NCBI GenBank assembly: GCA_964432995.1
Contig: CAYSPU010000317.1
Location: 1 to 5,737 of the forward strand
Origin: CAYSPU01 sp964432995
GTDB lineage: Bacteria; Verrucomicrobiota; Verrucomicrobiia; Limisphaerales; JAHDYP01
Length of the DNA stretch: 5,737 bases
Direction: 5' to 3'
Part shown: positions 1-5,368 of the stretch, in pieces
How the letters are laid out: each line of letters begins with the position of its first letter
Numbering within the stretch: the stretch's first letter is position 1
The notes under the pieces: model-generated
What the model saw: only the letters and a program-made list of their open reading frames with translations
What the model was told of the DNA's origin: nothing
Databases searched by the model: none
Position numbers and translations under genes: made by a program

Positions 1-27
1 CGAGCTACCGGGCTGCTCCACCCCGCG
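1..27 (-). tRNA. Initiator tRNA-fMet (CAT), 5' part only, cut by window edge
   Basis: Read on the minus strand from 27 down to 1, the sequence starts CGCGGGG (acceptor strand), then TG, then GAGC / AGCCCGGTA / GCTC (D stem, D loop, D stem) and G. This matches the first 27 bases of bacterial initiator tRNA as I remember the E. coli gene, apart from one D-loop base. The leading C1, which forms the unpaired C1-A72 of initiator tRNAs, argues against elongator Met or Pro tRNAs. The anticodon, T arm and 3' end lie beyond the left edge, so the CAT anticodon is inferred. A terminator at 137-180 isolates it from the protein genes upstream. Confidence 0.85.
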
Positions 28-136
28 ATCCGAAAGCGCCGACATATTGGCCTCTAGGTGTGGCGGCGCAAGCCCTTTCTTGCGCGCCCGGATCCTCATC
101 GGCGGGTGCGGCGAGTTTGTTCGTGCCCTGTTGGTG

Positions 137-180
137 AAAAACCCCGGAGCGGTCGGACGGGCGTTTTGTCGGCTCCGGGA
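137..180 (-). terminator. Rho-independent terminator after the small-protein/nucleotidyltransferase unit
   Basis: On the minus strand CCCGGAGC (179-172) pairs perfectly with GCTCCGGG (150-143), with a possible extra T-G wobble at 180/142. The loop is about 21 nt, and TTTTT (141-137) follows the stem directly. It lies 13 bp past the stop of the broken nucleotidyltransferase and about 110 bp before the tRNA, so it should end that transcript and keep it out of the tRNA. Stem plus T-tract is a canonical intrinsic terminator, although the loop is longer than usual. Confidence 0.7.
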
Positions 181-192
181 TGGTGCCGCTCT

Positions 193-481
193 TCAGGCGA
201 GTTCGTCGAGATCGGCAAGGTCCTTGTTGCGGCCGCTGGCTCGTTTGTTGGCCTTGAGGTCGGCCAAGCTGATGAAGAAGACCCGCACGCCATCCAGATC
301 CGCGGAGATGCGTCGTGGGTAGCAGTCGGGGAAGCGGACACCGTCGATGCCGGTCTGGATCTCGATGCGGTTAGCCATGGTAGGCGACGGCATGTCCGCC
401 GACAACCAGGTACTCAACGCCGTGGTCGTTCAGACACTGCAAGAACTCTCTGAAGTCTTTGGTCAATGACCTCGGGTCCAT
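193..481 (-). pseudogene. Broken nucleotidyltransferase-fold protein: N- and C-terminal pieces, core deleted
   Basis: An ATG at 481 opens a 36-codon frame. Its product starts MDPRSLTKDF and contains VEYLVVGGHAVAYHG, the N-terminal strand and glycine motif of small bacterial nucleotidyltransferase-fold (AbiEii/DUF6036-like) proteins, then stops at TAA 373-371. Directly after, in another frame (to 193), comes NRIEIQTGIDGVRF, followed by FISLADLKANKRASG and RNKDLADLDEL, which resemble the C-terminal part of the same family. The middle, which should hold the catalytic GDLDV-type acidic motif, is absent. From memory, intact relatives are near 145 residues, so about 50 are missing and the join is out of frame. 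The 5' end overlaps the upstream small gene by 68 bp, typical of this pair. The TTG-started 74-aa frame at 193-417 is what remains readable, but its first 14 codons are out of frame with the family. An assembly or sequencing error could change only the frame; it would not easily explain the lost core. Confidence 0.75.
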
Positions 482-635
482 AATTCAGCTCGCGCAGGGC
501 TTCGAGGTGCTGTAGCCGCTCGGCTGGCGTTCTGGACCGCCAGAAGGCCCGATCAGCCGCTTCGGCTTCGCGGAAGGTCATGACCGAAAAGGTGCGGCGA
601 TCAAGGAGTGCTGCGGTGGGCCGAGATTCAGGCAT
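414..635 (-). CDS. Small hypothetical protein, usual upstream partner of a nucleotidyltransferase gene
   Basis: The gene encodes 73 aa. Its body, MTFREAEAADRAFW, RSRTPAERLQHLEALREL, NYG and RLQRVLAVSE, resembles a family of small charged, mostly helical proteins encoded just upstream of, and overlapping, nucleotidyltransferase-fold genes. Hallmarks are the EAEAADRAFW segment (about 23-32), the TPAERL segment (36-41) and a C-terminal RLQRVL helix. It has no signal peptide or membrane segment. The ATG at 635 is chosen because it keeps the RRTFSV strand before MTF; a later in-frame ATG (M19) is possible. There is no Shine-Dalgarno sequence. The pair arrangement looks like a toxin-antitoxin or minimal nucleotidyltransferase module, but that function is inferred and I know of no proven activity. 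Here the partner is broken, so this gene may be an orphan relic. Confidence 0.7.
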   Translation of the reverse strand: MPESRPTAALLDRRTFSVMTFREAEAADRAFWRSRTPAERLQHLEALRELNYGPEVIDQRLQRVLAVSERPRR

Positions 636-813
636 TGCGCAAGTGGAGATTACACTGCCCGGCGAGCCGAATCAAACTCGGTTTGCAGCCGAGGGTCACG
701 CCCACCAGTGCGCCAGACGACCCGCGGCCCGGAAGAGGTAGAGGATGCGCGAGGTCTTCAGGACCGCTGAATGGATGCCATGATCGGCCCGCGGCTCGTC
801 CGAAGCACCGACC

Positions 814-882
814 GCCGACGTGCCGACGTGCCGACGTGCCGACGTGCCGACGTGCCGATGTGCCGACGTGCCGACGTGCCGA
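814..882. repeat. Octamer tandem array 1 (GCCGACGT x 8 plus partial)
   Basis: There are eight full 8-bp units on the plus strand from 814 to 877, then a partial GCCGA. Seven units are GCCGACGT; the sixth (854-861) is GCCGATGT. The array begins inside CCGACCGCCGACGTGCCG (808-825), which recurs exactly at 2501-2518. It ends about 20 bp past the stop codon of the oxidoreductase gene, so it would lie in that gene's 3' untranslated region. Apart from ACGT, the strand carries no self-complementary segment, so it should not fold into hairpins. The rest of 636-813 shows no gene or clear signal. Confidence 0.95.
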
Positions 883-901
883 GTCCGGTGGCAGCCGCGA
901 T

Positions 902-2362
902 TCAGACCTTGTTCGGGATGACGAACGGGGCGCGGTAGTCGCGTTTCAAGAAGGCATTGGCTTCTTTGGCGAGGTCGCCGGTGAACTCTTCTTTGGCGGG
1001 CTTGAACTTGAGCCCGGGGCCAAGGGTGAGGTCGGGTCCGGTGACACGGACTTCGTTGGCGGCGAGGTGTTCGAGCATGCGGCCGAGGGCGTCGGTCATG
1101 GTGGCGTTGCCACGGAGGCGTTCGCGGGTTTCGTCGGGGGAACGCTTTTGGCCGAGGCGGTGGGAGATATTGGCCTGGTGGAAGAGGGTGCAGGAGATGT
1201 GGCACTCTTCGATGTTGCCGTTGAGGTCGGAGGGTTTGCGGCTGCGGACGGCGTCGAGGAAGTTCTGCTGATGATCGCGTCCGCCGGGCCCTTTGAACTG
1301 GCGGAGGCGTTTGCCCTGGGGATCGAAGAACCAGCCGCCGCCGCCGCCGCCGGCGAAGTAGCCGTTTTCACATTCGACGACGATGCCGATGCGGATGGAC
1401 TTGTAGCTGTCCATGGCTTCGCCTTCGATGTCCTTGGACATGGGGAGGCCGCGGACTTCGAAGAGGATGGGGTTCTTGGGGTAGTTGAAGAAGGCGGCCT
1501 GGGTATTGGGGGTGGTGGCGTCGTCGACGTAGCCGAAGCGACAGCCGAGGCTGATGACGGCTGGGGCGGCGGCTTTGTGTCCGGCGGCCCAGCGGCACAT
1601 ATCGAGTTCGTGGATGCCCTGGTTGCCGATGTCGCCGTTGCCGGTAGGCCAGACCCAGTGCCAGTCGTAGTGTAGGTTTTGGCGCAGGAGGGGGTCCATG
1701 GGGGCGGGGCCGCACCAGAGGTTGTAGTCGACGGAGGCGGGGATGGTCTGGGGGCCGGGGACTTTGCCGATGCTCTTGCGGCGTTTGTAGCAGAAGCCGC
1801 GGACGAGGCGGATGGGGCCGAGCTCGCCTTTTTGGAGGAGGTCGAAGGCCTCGTGGAGGGCGGGGTCGCTGCGGCTTTGGGTGCCGGGCTGGACGATGCG
1901 TTTGTATTTGCGGACGGCTTCGGCGAGTTGGCGGCCTTCCCAGATTTCGTGGGAGATGGGTTTCTCGACGTAGACATCCTTGCCAGCCTGACAGGCCCAA
2001 ACGGCGAGGAGGGCGTGTGAGTGGTTGGGCGTGGTGATGACGACGGCGTCGACGTCGGAGCGGTCGTAGATGCGGCGGGCGTCGAGGACCTGGTCGGCCT
2101 TGCCGCCGAGTTTCTCGAGTTGGGCGGCGGCCTTGGCGAGGTGGTCCCGGTCGGCGTCGCAGAGGGCGACGATGCGTGTGCCGGGGAGTTTGTAGAAGGC
2201 GTTGAGGTGGTCGGCGCCTTTACCACCGAGGCCGATCAGGCCGAGGCGGATGGCGTCGTTGGCGCCGTAGGCGGAGGGGAAGGCGGGACGCGGGAAGACA
2301 GCGGTGAACCCGGTGGCGACGGCGGCGGACTTGAGAAAAGAACGGCGGGAAACGGTTTGCAT
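902..2362 (-). CDS. Tat-exported Gfo/Idh/MocA-family NAD(P)-dependent oxidoreductase
   Basis: The product is 486 aa. Residues 5-11 (SRRSFLK) are a consensus twin-arginine motif, followed by a hydrophobic stretch AAVATGFTAVF, so it is probably exported folded with its cofactor. A Rossmann fold follows: IRLGLIGLGGKG (38-49) carries GxGxxG, with a dinucleotide-binding loop near CDAD (68-71). TPNHSH (111-116) and VEKPIS (132-137, catalytic-type Lys134) are family hallmarks. GNQGIHELD (246-254) holds the active-site His251 and Asp254. A run of six glycines (338-343) is encoded by a GCC/GGC tract in the substrate-domain region. The length fits the secreted clade common in Verrucomicrobia and Planctomycetes, which acts on sugars or sugar derivatives; the substrate cannot be named. 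The ATG at 2362 is fixed by the Tat motif. No Shine-Dalgarno sequence is visible. It is separated from tyrA by 430 bp, so it is probably transcribed alone. Confidence 0.93.
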   Translation of the reverse strand: MQTVSRRSFLKSAAVATGFTAVFPRPAFPSAYGANDAIRLGLIGLGGKGADHLNAFYKLPGTRIVALCDADRDHLAKAAAQLEKLGGKADQVLDARRIYDRSDVDAVVITTPNHSHALLAVWACQAGKDVYVEKPISHEIWEGRQLAEAVRKYKRIVQPGTQSRSDPALHEAFDLLQKGELGPIRLVRGFCYKRRKSIGKVPGPQTIPASVDYNLWCGPAPMDPLLRQNLHYDWHWVWPTGNGDIGNQGIHELDMCRWAAGHKAAAPAVISLGCRFGYVDDATTPNTQAAFFNYPKNPILFEVRGLPMSKDIEGEAMDSYKSIRIGIVVECENGYFAGGGGGGWFFDPQGKRLRQFKGPGGRDHQQNFLDAVRSRKPSDLNGNIEECHISCTLFHQANISHRLGQKRSPDETRERLRGNATMTDALGRMLEHLAANEVRVTGPDLTLGPGLKFKPAKEEFTGDLAKEANAFLKRDYRAPFVIPNKV

Positions 2363-2388
2363 ATGGCTACTGGTAGTGTTTGAGGGAG

Positions 2389-2417
2389 ACTGTAGCGCGC
2401 GGGTCGGGGGATGCCAG
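2389..2417 (-). promoter_or_regulatory. Possible sigma70-type promoter for the oxidoreductase gene
   Basis: On the minus strand, CTGGCA (2417-2412, 4 of 6 to TTGACA) is followed by a 17-bp spacer and TACAGT (2394-2389, 4 of 6 to TATAAT). The -10 box ends 26 bp before the ATG at 2362. Spacing is ideal but both boxes are weak, so this is a candidate only. Confidence 0.25.
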
Positions 2418-2430
2418 CCTGGAGTTGCAG

Positions 2431-2583
2431 AGGTTCAGGGTTCAGGGTTGGGAGGTTCAGGGTTCAGGGTTGGGAGGTTGGCTGTTGACTCGCCGATGTG
2501 CCGACCGCCGACGTGCCGGCTCCGAGGTTCAGGGTTGGGAGGTTCAGGGTTCAGGGTTGGGAGGTTCAGGGTTCACGGTTGGG
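2431..2583. repeat. 22-bp G-rich tandem array, interrupted by an octamer insert
   Basis: The plus-strand unit is A + GGTTCAG + GGTTCAG + GGTTGGG. Full units lie at 2431-2452, 2453-2474, 2540-2561 and 2562-2583 (the last with one C for G). A 15-bp unit at 2525-2539 lacks one heptamer. Between 2475 and 2524 the array is broken by unrelated sequence and a degenerate octamer cluster. Spacing of the GGG runs (loops of 4, 2 and 7) satisfies the usual G3N1-7 quadruplex pattern on the plus strand. It lies between the 5' end of the oxidoreductase gene and the 3' end of tyrA. Any minus-strand transcript would carry the C-rich complement. Confidence 0.93.
2492..2518. repeat. Degenerate octamer cluster (array 2) nested in the G-rich array
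   Basis: GCCGATGT (2492-2499), a shortened GCCGACC (2500-2506), GCCGACGT (2507-2514) and GCCG (2515-2518). Its last 18 bp (2501-2518) are identical to 808-825 at the start of octamer array 1. It carries the same unit in the same orientation as the two full arrays and sits between two halves of the 22-bp array. Confidence 0.85.
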
Positions 2584-2640
2584 AGTGTACTCAGCGCCAA
2601 CCCTGAGAGCCCCGCAACCGAGGATGATTGTCCCAGTGCT

Positions 2641-2702
2641 GCGGGTCAGGAAGACCCGCGGTCCGAAAGGGACAGTCGGCGCGTGGGGGGGTCATGGTGA
2701 CC
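2641..2702. other. Three adjacent hairpins downstream of tyrA
   Basis: This covers most of the structured sequence in 2584-2792, where I see no gene. GCGGGTC (2641-2647) pairs with GACCCGC (2653-2659) across a 5-nt loop, a 7-bp perfect stem. GTCC (2661-2664) pairs with GGAC (2670-2673). GGTCA (2690-2694) pairs with TGACC (2698-2702) across 3 nt. They lie 91-152 bp after the tyrA stop on its strand. No T-tract follows the strong stem in either direction, so I do not call it an intrinsic terminator, although it could still protect or end the transcript. A pyrimidine-rich stretch at 2731-2756 (CTCCTTCGCGCCTTTGCGGC) resembles a motif I recall from intergenic DNA of other bacteria. Confidence 0.55.
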
Positions 2703-2792
2703 GAGCGGAGCGGCCGCCAAGTCTGTTCCCCTCTCCTTCGCGCCTTTGCGGCTTTGTTGTTGTCCCCACCCGCTGGCGGTCACGAAGGCACG

Positions 2793-3980
2793 TCAGAAGC
2801 GTTCGACGAGTTTGTCGATGAGGAAGTTGCTTTCGCGCATGGCCTGGCCGCAGAAGGGGCCGAACCAGGCGGCGATGCGGCGGAACTCGGCGCAGAAGGC
2901 TTCTTTGTCACCCGTTTTGAGCATTGGCTGGTGGCGGTTCATGGAGTGGAGGAATTCCTGCAGGAAGGCGCACCGTTCGGGGGTGGCGAAGAGGATCTCG
3001 GCATAGAGCTCGGGATCCTGGGCAAACAAGCGGCCGATCATGCCGAGCTCGAGTCGGTAGATGGGGCTGGAGAGTTCGAGGGTGCGCTCGACGTCGACGT
3101 TGTGGCGGCAGAGGAAATCGCCGAAAGCGAAGGTGGCGAAGTGGCGGAGTCCCTGGACGACGGTCATGAGTTGGTCGTGCTCGGCGGCGTCGAGGGGGAG
3201 GACGATGTTGCCCCAGGCGGTGAGTTGTTCGAGGAGCCACTGGGTGGCATCGGGCGCGCGGCCGGGGGTGACGACGACGACCTGCTTGTCCATGGTGGAC
3301 GTGGTGGGGCCGAAGAGGGGGTGCAAGCCGAGGACAGGTCCCGAGTGGGCGGCGAGCATGGCTTCGAGCGGAGGGTGTTTGAGGCTGGTGATGTCCGCGA
3401 GGAGGCACGCGGGGGGCAGGAAGGGGCCCAGTCTGTGAATGACGTCGACCGTGCGGGCGATGGGGACGCAGACGAGGGCGAGGTCGATTCCGGCGCAGAG
3501 GGTCTGGGCTTGGGGCCAGTCGTTTTGGTCGAGGACGCGGGTGTGGTAACCGGCTTCGCTGAACCAGCGGTCGAAGAAGCGCCCCATCTTGCCGCGGCCA
3601 CCAACGAGGAGGATGTTGGCGCCGGGGCGGACGCCGATGCGGGTAGCCTGGACGGTTTGGCGGACGCGCGATTGGCGAAGGATGCAGCGGTAGAGTTCCT
3701 CGATGTATTCGGGGTCGAGACCGGCGCGCGTGGCTTGGTCCCGGCGCTGGGAGATGAGGTCTTCCTCGCGGGCAGGGTGATAGACGGGGAGCCGCTGGGC
3801 TTTCTTGAGGGCGACGACTTGCTGCACGCACTGGTGGCGTTGGGCGAGGAGGTCGACGATCTGCTGGTCGATGGCGTCGATGTCGTGCCGGAGGGACTCG
3901 AGGGTGGCGGGGGCGGGGGATGGAGCGGCGGAGGATCCGGGTCCGGCTGGGGGCGGAGTCGGTAGCGGTTCGTTGGCCAT
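2793..3980 (-). CDS. tyrA: Bifunctional chorismate mutase / prephenate dehydrogenase (T-protein)
   Basis: The 395-aa cytoplasmic enzyme converts chorismate to prephenate and then, with NAD+, to 4-hydroxyphenylpyruvate, the route to tyrosine. Residues 27-110 are an AroQ chorismate mutase: LRHDIDAIDQQIVDLLAQR, then ALKKAQRLPVYHPARE, with Arg31, Arg48, Lys59 and Arg71/Glu72 at the expected places. Residues 122-133 (NILLVGGRGKMG) are the GxGxxG nucleotide site. VLGLHPLFGP (216-225) has the catalytic-type His220. LRHFATFAFG (278-287) and SSPIYRLELGMIGRLFAQ (304-321) follow E. coli TyrA almost residue for residue, as I recall it. E. coli TyrA has 373 aa; the excess is mainly a Pro/Ala-rich N-terminus of about 25 residues with no alternative start inside it. 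The ATG at 3980 has no Shine-Dalgarno sequence. No leader peptide or attenuator was recognised upstream, so regulation is unknown. Confidence 0.96.
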   Translation of the reverse strand: MANEPLPTPPPAGPGSSAAPSPAPATLESLRHDIDAIDQQIVDLLAQRHQCVQQVVALKKAQRLPVYHPAREEDLISQRRDQATRAGLDPEYIEELYRCILRQSRVRQTVQATRIGVRPGANILLVGGRGKMGRFFDRWFSEAGYHTRVLDQNDWPQAQTLCAGIDLALVCVPIARTVDVIHRLGPFLPPACLLADITSLKHPPLEAMLAAHSGPVLGLHPLFGPTTSTMDKQVVVVTPGRAPDATQWLLEQLTAWGNIVLPLDAAEHDQLMTVVQGLRHFATFAFGDFLCRHNVDVERTLELSSPIYRLELGMIGRLFAQDPELYAEILFATPERCAFLQEFLHSMNRHQPMLKTGDKEAFCAEFRRIAAWFGPFCGQAMRESNFLIDKLVERF

Positions 3981-4041
3981 GGTTGTTGGGCGGCAGTGTG
4001 AGCGGTGGCGGGGTGGCGCACAAGGGTGGAGTCGGGGGGGC

Positions 4042-4109
4042 AGGAGCTAGGAGCCAGGAGCTGGGAGCTGGGGAAGTCCAGGGTTCGCGGTTCAAGGTTC
4101 AGGGTTGAA
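4042..4109. repeat. 7-bp-periodic G-rich tract upstream of tyrA
   Basis: The first part is four heptamers: AGGAGCT, AGGAGCC, AGGAGCT, GGGAGCT (4042-4069). After a 12-bp join come four heptamers of a second kind: GGTTCGC, GGTTCAA, GGTTCAG, GGTTGAA (4082-4109). The second kind is the same family as the GGTTCAG unit of the array at 2431-2583. The tract begins 62 bp upstream of the tyrA ATG and may fall in its leader or promoter. Confidence 0.8.
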
Positions 4110-4138
4110 TGCAGGATAGAGAATGGACTGGAATTGGG

Positions 4139-4231
4139 GCGACGCGTCGGGCGTCGCATGACTTGGATCGCAGCCCGGCAGGTTATTCGCCGGGGGGATG
4201 GAGACTGACCCGGACATGGCGAAATGCCGGG
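4139..4231. other. Three hairpins between the glycosyltransferase gene and tyrA
   Basis: GCGACG (4139-4144) pairs with CGTCGC (4152-4157). CCCGGC (4174-4179) pairs with GCCGGG (4189-4194). CCCGG (4209-4213) plus CAT (4215-4217) pair with ATG (4224-4226) and CCGGG (4227-4231), with one bulged base. All stems are perfect apart from that bulge. None has a T-tract on the minus strand, so they are not canonical terminators, and no known riboswitch was recognised. Together with the octamer array and the 7-bp tract they account for most of the 361-bp gap at 3981-4341, which holds no gene. Confidence 0.5.
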
Positions 4232-4271
4232 GGGTGCAGAGTTTTCCTGGGGGCTTCAATGGATCTGACTG

Positions 4272-4335
4272 GCCGACGTGCCGATGTGCCGATGTGCCGA
4301 CGTGCCGACGTGCCGATGTGCCGATGTGCCGACGT
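4272..4335. repeat. Octamer tandem array 3 (eight units, two 32-bp blocks)
   Basis: There are eight full 8-bp units, followed by a degenerate GCTGA up to 4340. The variable sixth base runs C,T,T,C,C,T,T,C, so the array is an exact direct duplication of a 32-bp block (4272-4303 and 4304-4335). With the trailing GCTGA and CC it reaches the stop codon of the glycosyltransferase gene (4342-4344). It carries the same unit in the same orientation as array 1, which also follows a gene's 3' end. Confidence 0.95.
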
Positions 4336-4341
4336 GCTGAC

Positions 4342-5322
4342 CTAGCCGGCGTCGGCGGGGCGGCGGGTTGGATGGGCGTAGCCGGCGAGTTGGAAGTAGA
4401 GGCGGACGGCGGGTGCGGGAAGGACCTTCTTGGCTTCGATGCGGAGGGACCACCAGAGGCATTGCCGGAGGAAGTTCGGAGTGAGGAAGCGGCGGTAGGT
4501 TCGGTATTTGGCGACGAGCCAGAGCATTTCCTTGCCGAAGTGGGCGAGGGCGGAGGCTTGGCGGATGCGTTCGGTGGCGTCCTGGTATTGGGGCAGGGCC
4601 AAGTGGTCGAGGATTCGGCGGTAGATCTCCAGGCGGTCTTTGGCGGTGCGGGTGCTGACGCCGGAGTAACCTCTGGGGTTCTTCTCGAAACGGCCGAGGA
4701 CTTCAGGCAGGTAGCAGACACCGTGGCGATAGCCGACGATCCAGGCGGTGAACCAGTCGGAGCAGGAGCGGAGTTGGGGGAGGTAGTGGCCGGCCTCGAT
4801 GACGGCGGAGCGGCGCAGGAGAATGGGGGTGGTGAAGATCAGCATCCGTCCGTGGCGGGCGAGTCGGACCATTTCGTCTGGGGGAAGGTAAACGGGGCGA
4901 TCGGACACGTGGGCACCGTAGTAGTATTGGAGACCGGTGACGATGTCATTGAACTGGGTGATGCCGCCGCAGAAGGCGGCCTGGGGGTGCCGGGAGAGGA
5001 GGGTGAGGGTCTTGGCGAAGAGACCCGGCAGGGGCCGGTCATCGGCGGCCAGGGGGAAGAAGTAATCGCCGCGGGCGAGGTCGATCCCGCGATTGACGGT
5101 GACGAGCACCCCGGAGTTCTTCTCGTTGCGAACGACGCGGACCAGCGGGTGCGCGCGCGCCAGTTGTTCCATGACCGCCACGCTGTCGTCCGTCGAAGCG
5201 TCGTCGATCAGGAGGACTTCGGTCGGGGGAACCGACTGGCTGAGGACGGTATCGAGGCACTCGGGAAGGTGGTGCCCGTGGTTGTAGTTTGGAATGATGA
5301 CGCTCAGGCTCGGCAACGCCAT
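4342..5322 (-). CDS. Family 2 (GT-A fold) glycosyltransferase
   Basis: The 326-aa protein transfers a sugar from a nucleotide donor, probably in synthesis of cell-surface polysaccharide or lipopolysaccharide at the cytoplasmic face of the membrane; donor and acceptor are unknown. LSVIIPNYNHGHHLPECLDT (6-25) is the family's first strand and helix. VLLIDDASTDDS (36-47) holds the nucleotide-binding acidic residues. NSGVLVTVNRGIDLARGDYF (69-88) leads to PLAADDRPLPG (90-100), where Asp94/Asp95 take the metal-binding DxD position. SCSDWF (186-191) supplies a likely catalytic Asp189 and is followed by a helical, basic C-terminal region that is less conserved. No transmembrane segment is evident. The ATG at 5322 directly precedes the first conserved strand and has no Shine-Dalgarno sequence. 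No other polysaccharide gene is present in the window to refine the role. Confidence 0.93.
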   Translation of the reverse strand: MALPSLSVIIPNYNHGHHLPECLDTVLSQSVPPTEVLLIDDASTDDSVAVMEQLARAHPLVRVVRNEKNSGVLVTVNRGIDLARGDYFFPLAADDRPLPGLFAKTLTLLSRHPQAAFCGGITQFNDIVTGLQYYYGAHVSDRPVYLPPDEMVRLARHGRMLIFTTPILLRRSAVIEAGHYLPQLRSCSDWFTAWIVGYRHGVCYLPEVLGRFEKNPRGYSGVSTRTAKDRLEIYRRILDHLALPQYQDATERIRQASALAHFGKEMLWLVAKYRTYRRFLTPNFLRQCLWWSLRIEAKKVLPAPAVRLYFQLAGYAHPTRRPADAG

Positions 5323-5328
5323 GGGGGT

Positions 5329-5337
5329 AGTGTACCA
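5329..5337 (-). promoter_or_regulatory. Possible extended -10 promoter giving a leaderless glycosyltransferase mRNA
   Basis: On the minus strand TGG directly precedes TACACT (5334-5329; 4 of 6 to TATAAT), forming an extended -10 (TGN plus hexamer). It ends 6 bp before the ATG at 5322, which would place transcription start at about the A of the start codon. No good -35 box is seen. This is a low-information motif. Confidence 0.3.
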
Positions 5338-5368
5338 GAGAGTGGCGTCGAATGCCGCATCAAATGTT

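Noticed and set aside
66..85. Perfect 7-bp hairpin GCGCAAG/CTTGCGC as a second terminator
   Set aside because: No T-tract on either strand, and it lies between the real terminator and the tRNA, where it could equally be part of the promoter region.
649..675. Promoter for the small gene: TTGATT and TGTAAT on the minus strand
   Set aside because: The boxes are reasonable (4 and 5 of 6), but the spacer is 15 bp, too short for a standard promoter.
814..882. CRISPR array
   Set aside because: The units are 8 bp and directly contiguous with no spacers, and no cas gene is present.
608..1675. Long plus-strand open frame (355 codons) opposite the oxidoreductase gene
   Set aside because: It is antisense to a gene with clear family motifs. 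Its product is a Gly/Ala/Glu/Val-rich low-complexity string, as expected from the mirror of a GC-rich gene, and its start runs through the octamer array.
1679..2383. Two further plus-strand open frames (1679-2020 and 2021-2383)
   Set aside because: Antisense shadows of the N-terminal half of the oxidoreductase, with the same biased composition.
2431..2583. Telomere-like repeat marking a replicon end
   Set aside because: The G-rich unit resembles telomeric DNA only superficially. It is internal, interrupted and flanked by ordinary genes.
2628..3965. Long plus-strand open frame (445 codons) opposite tyrA
   Set aside because: It is antisense to an unmistakable TyrA, has acidic low-complexity composition and no recognisable domain. 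Length alone is not evidence at this GC content.
4092..4721. Minus-strand open frame with an eight-residue repeat (RHVGTSAx)
   Set aside because: The peptide repeat is only the translated octamer array, and the rest is an out-of-frame reading of the glycosyltransferase gene.
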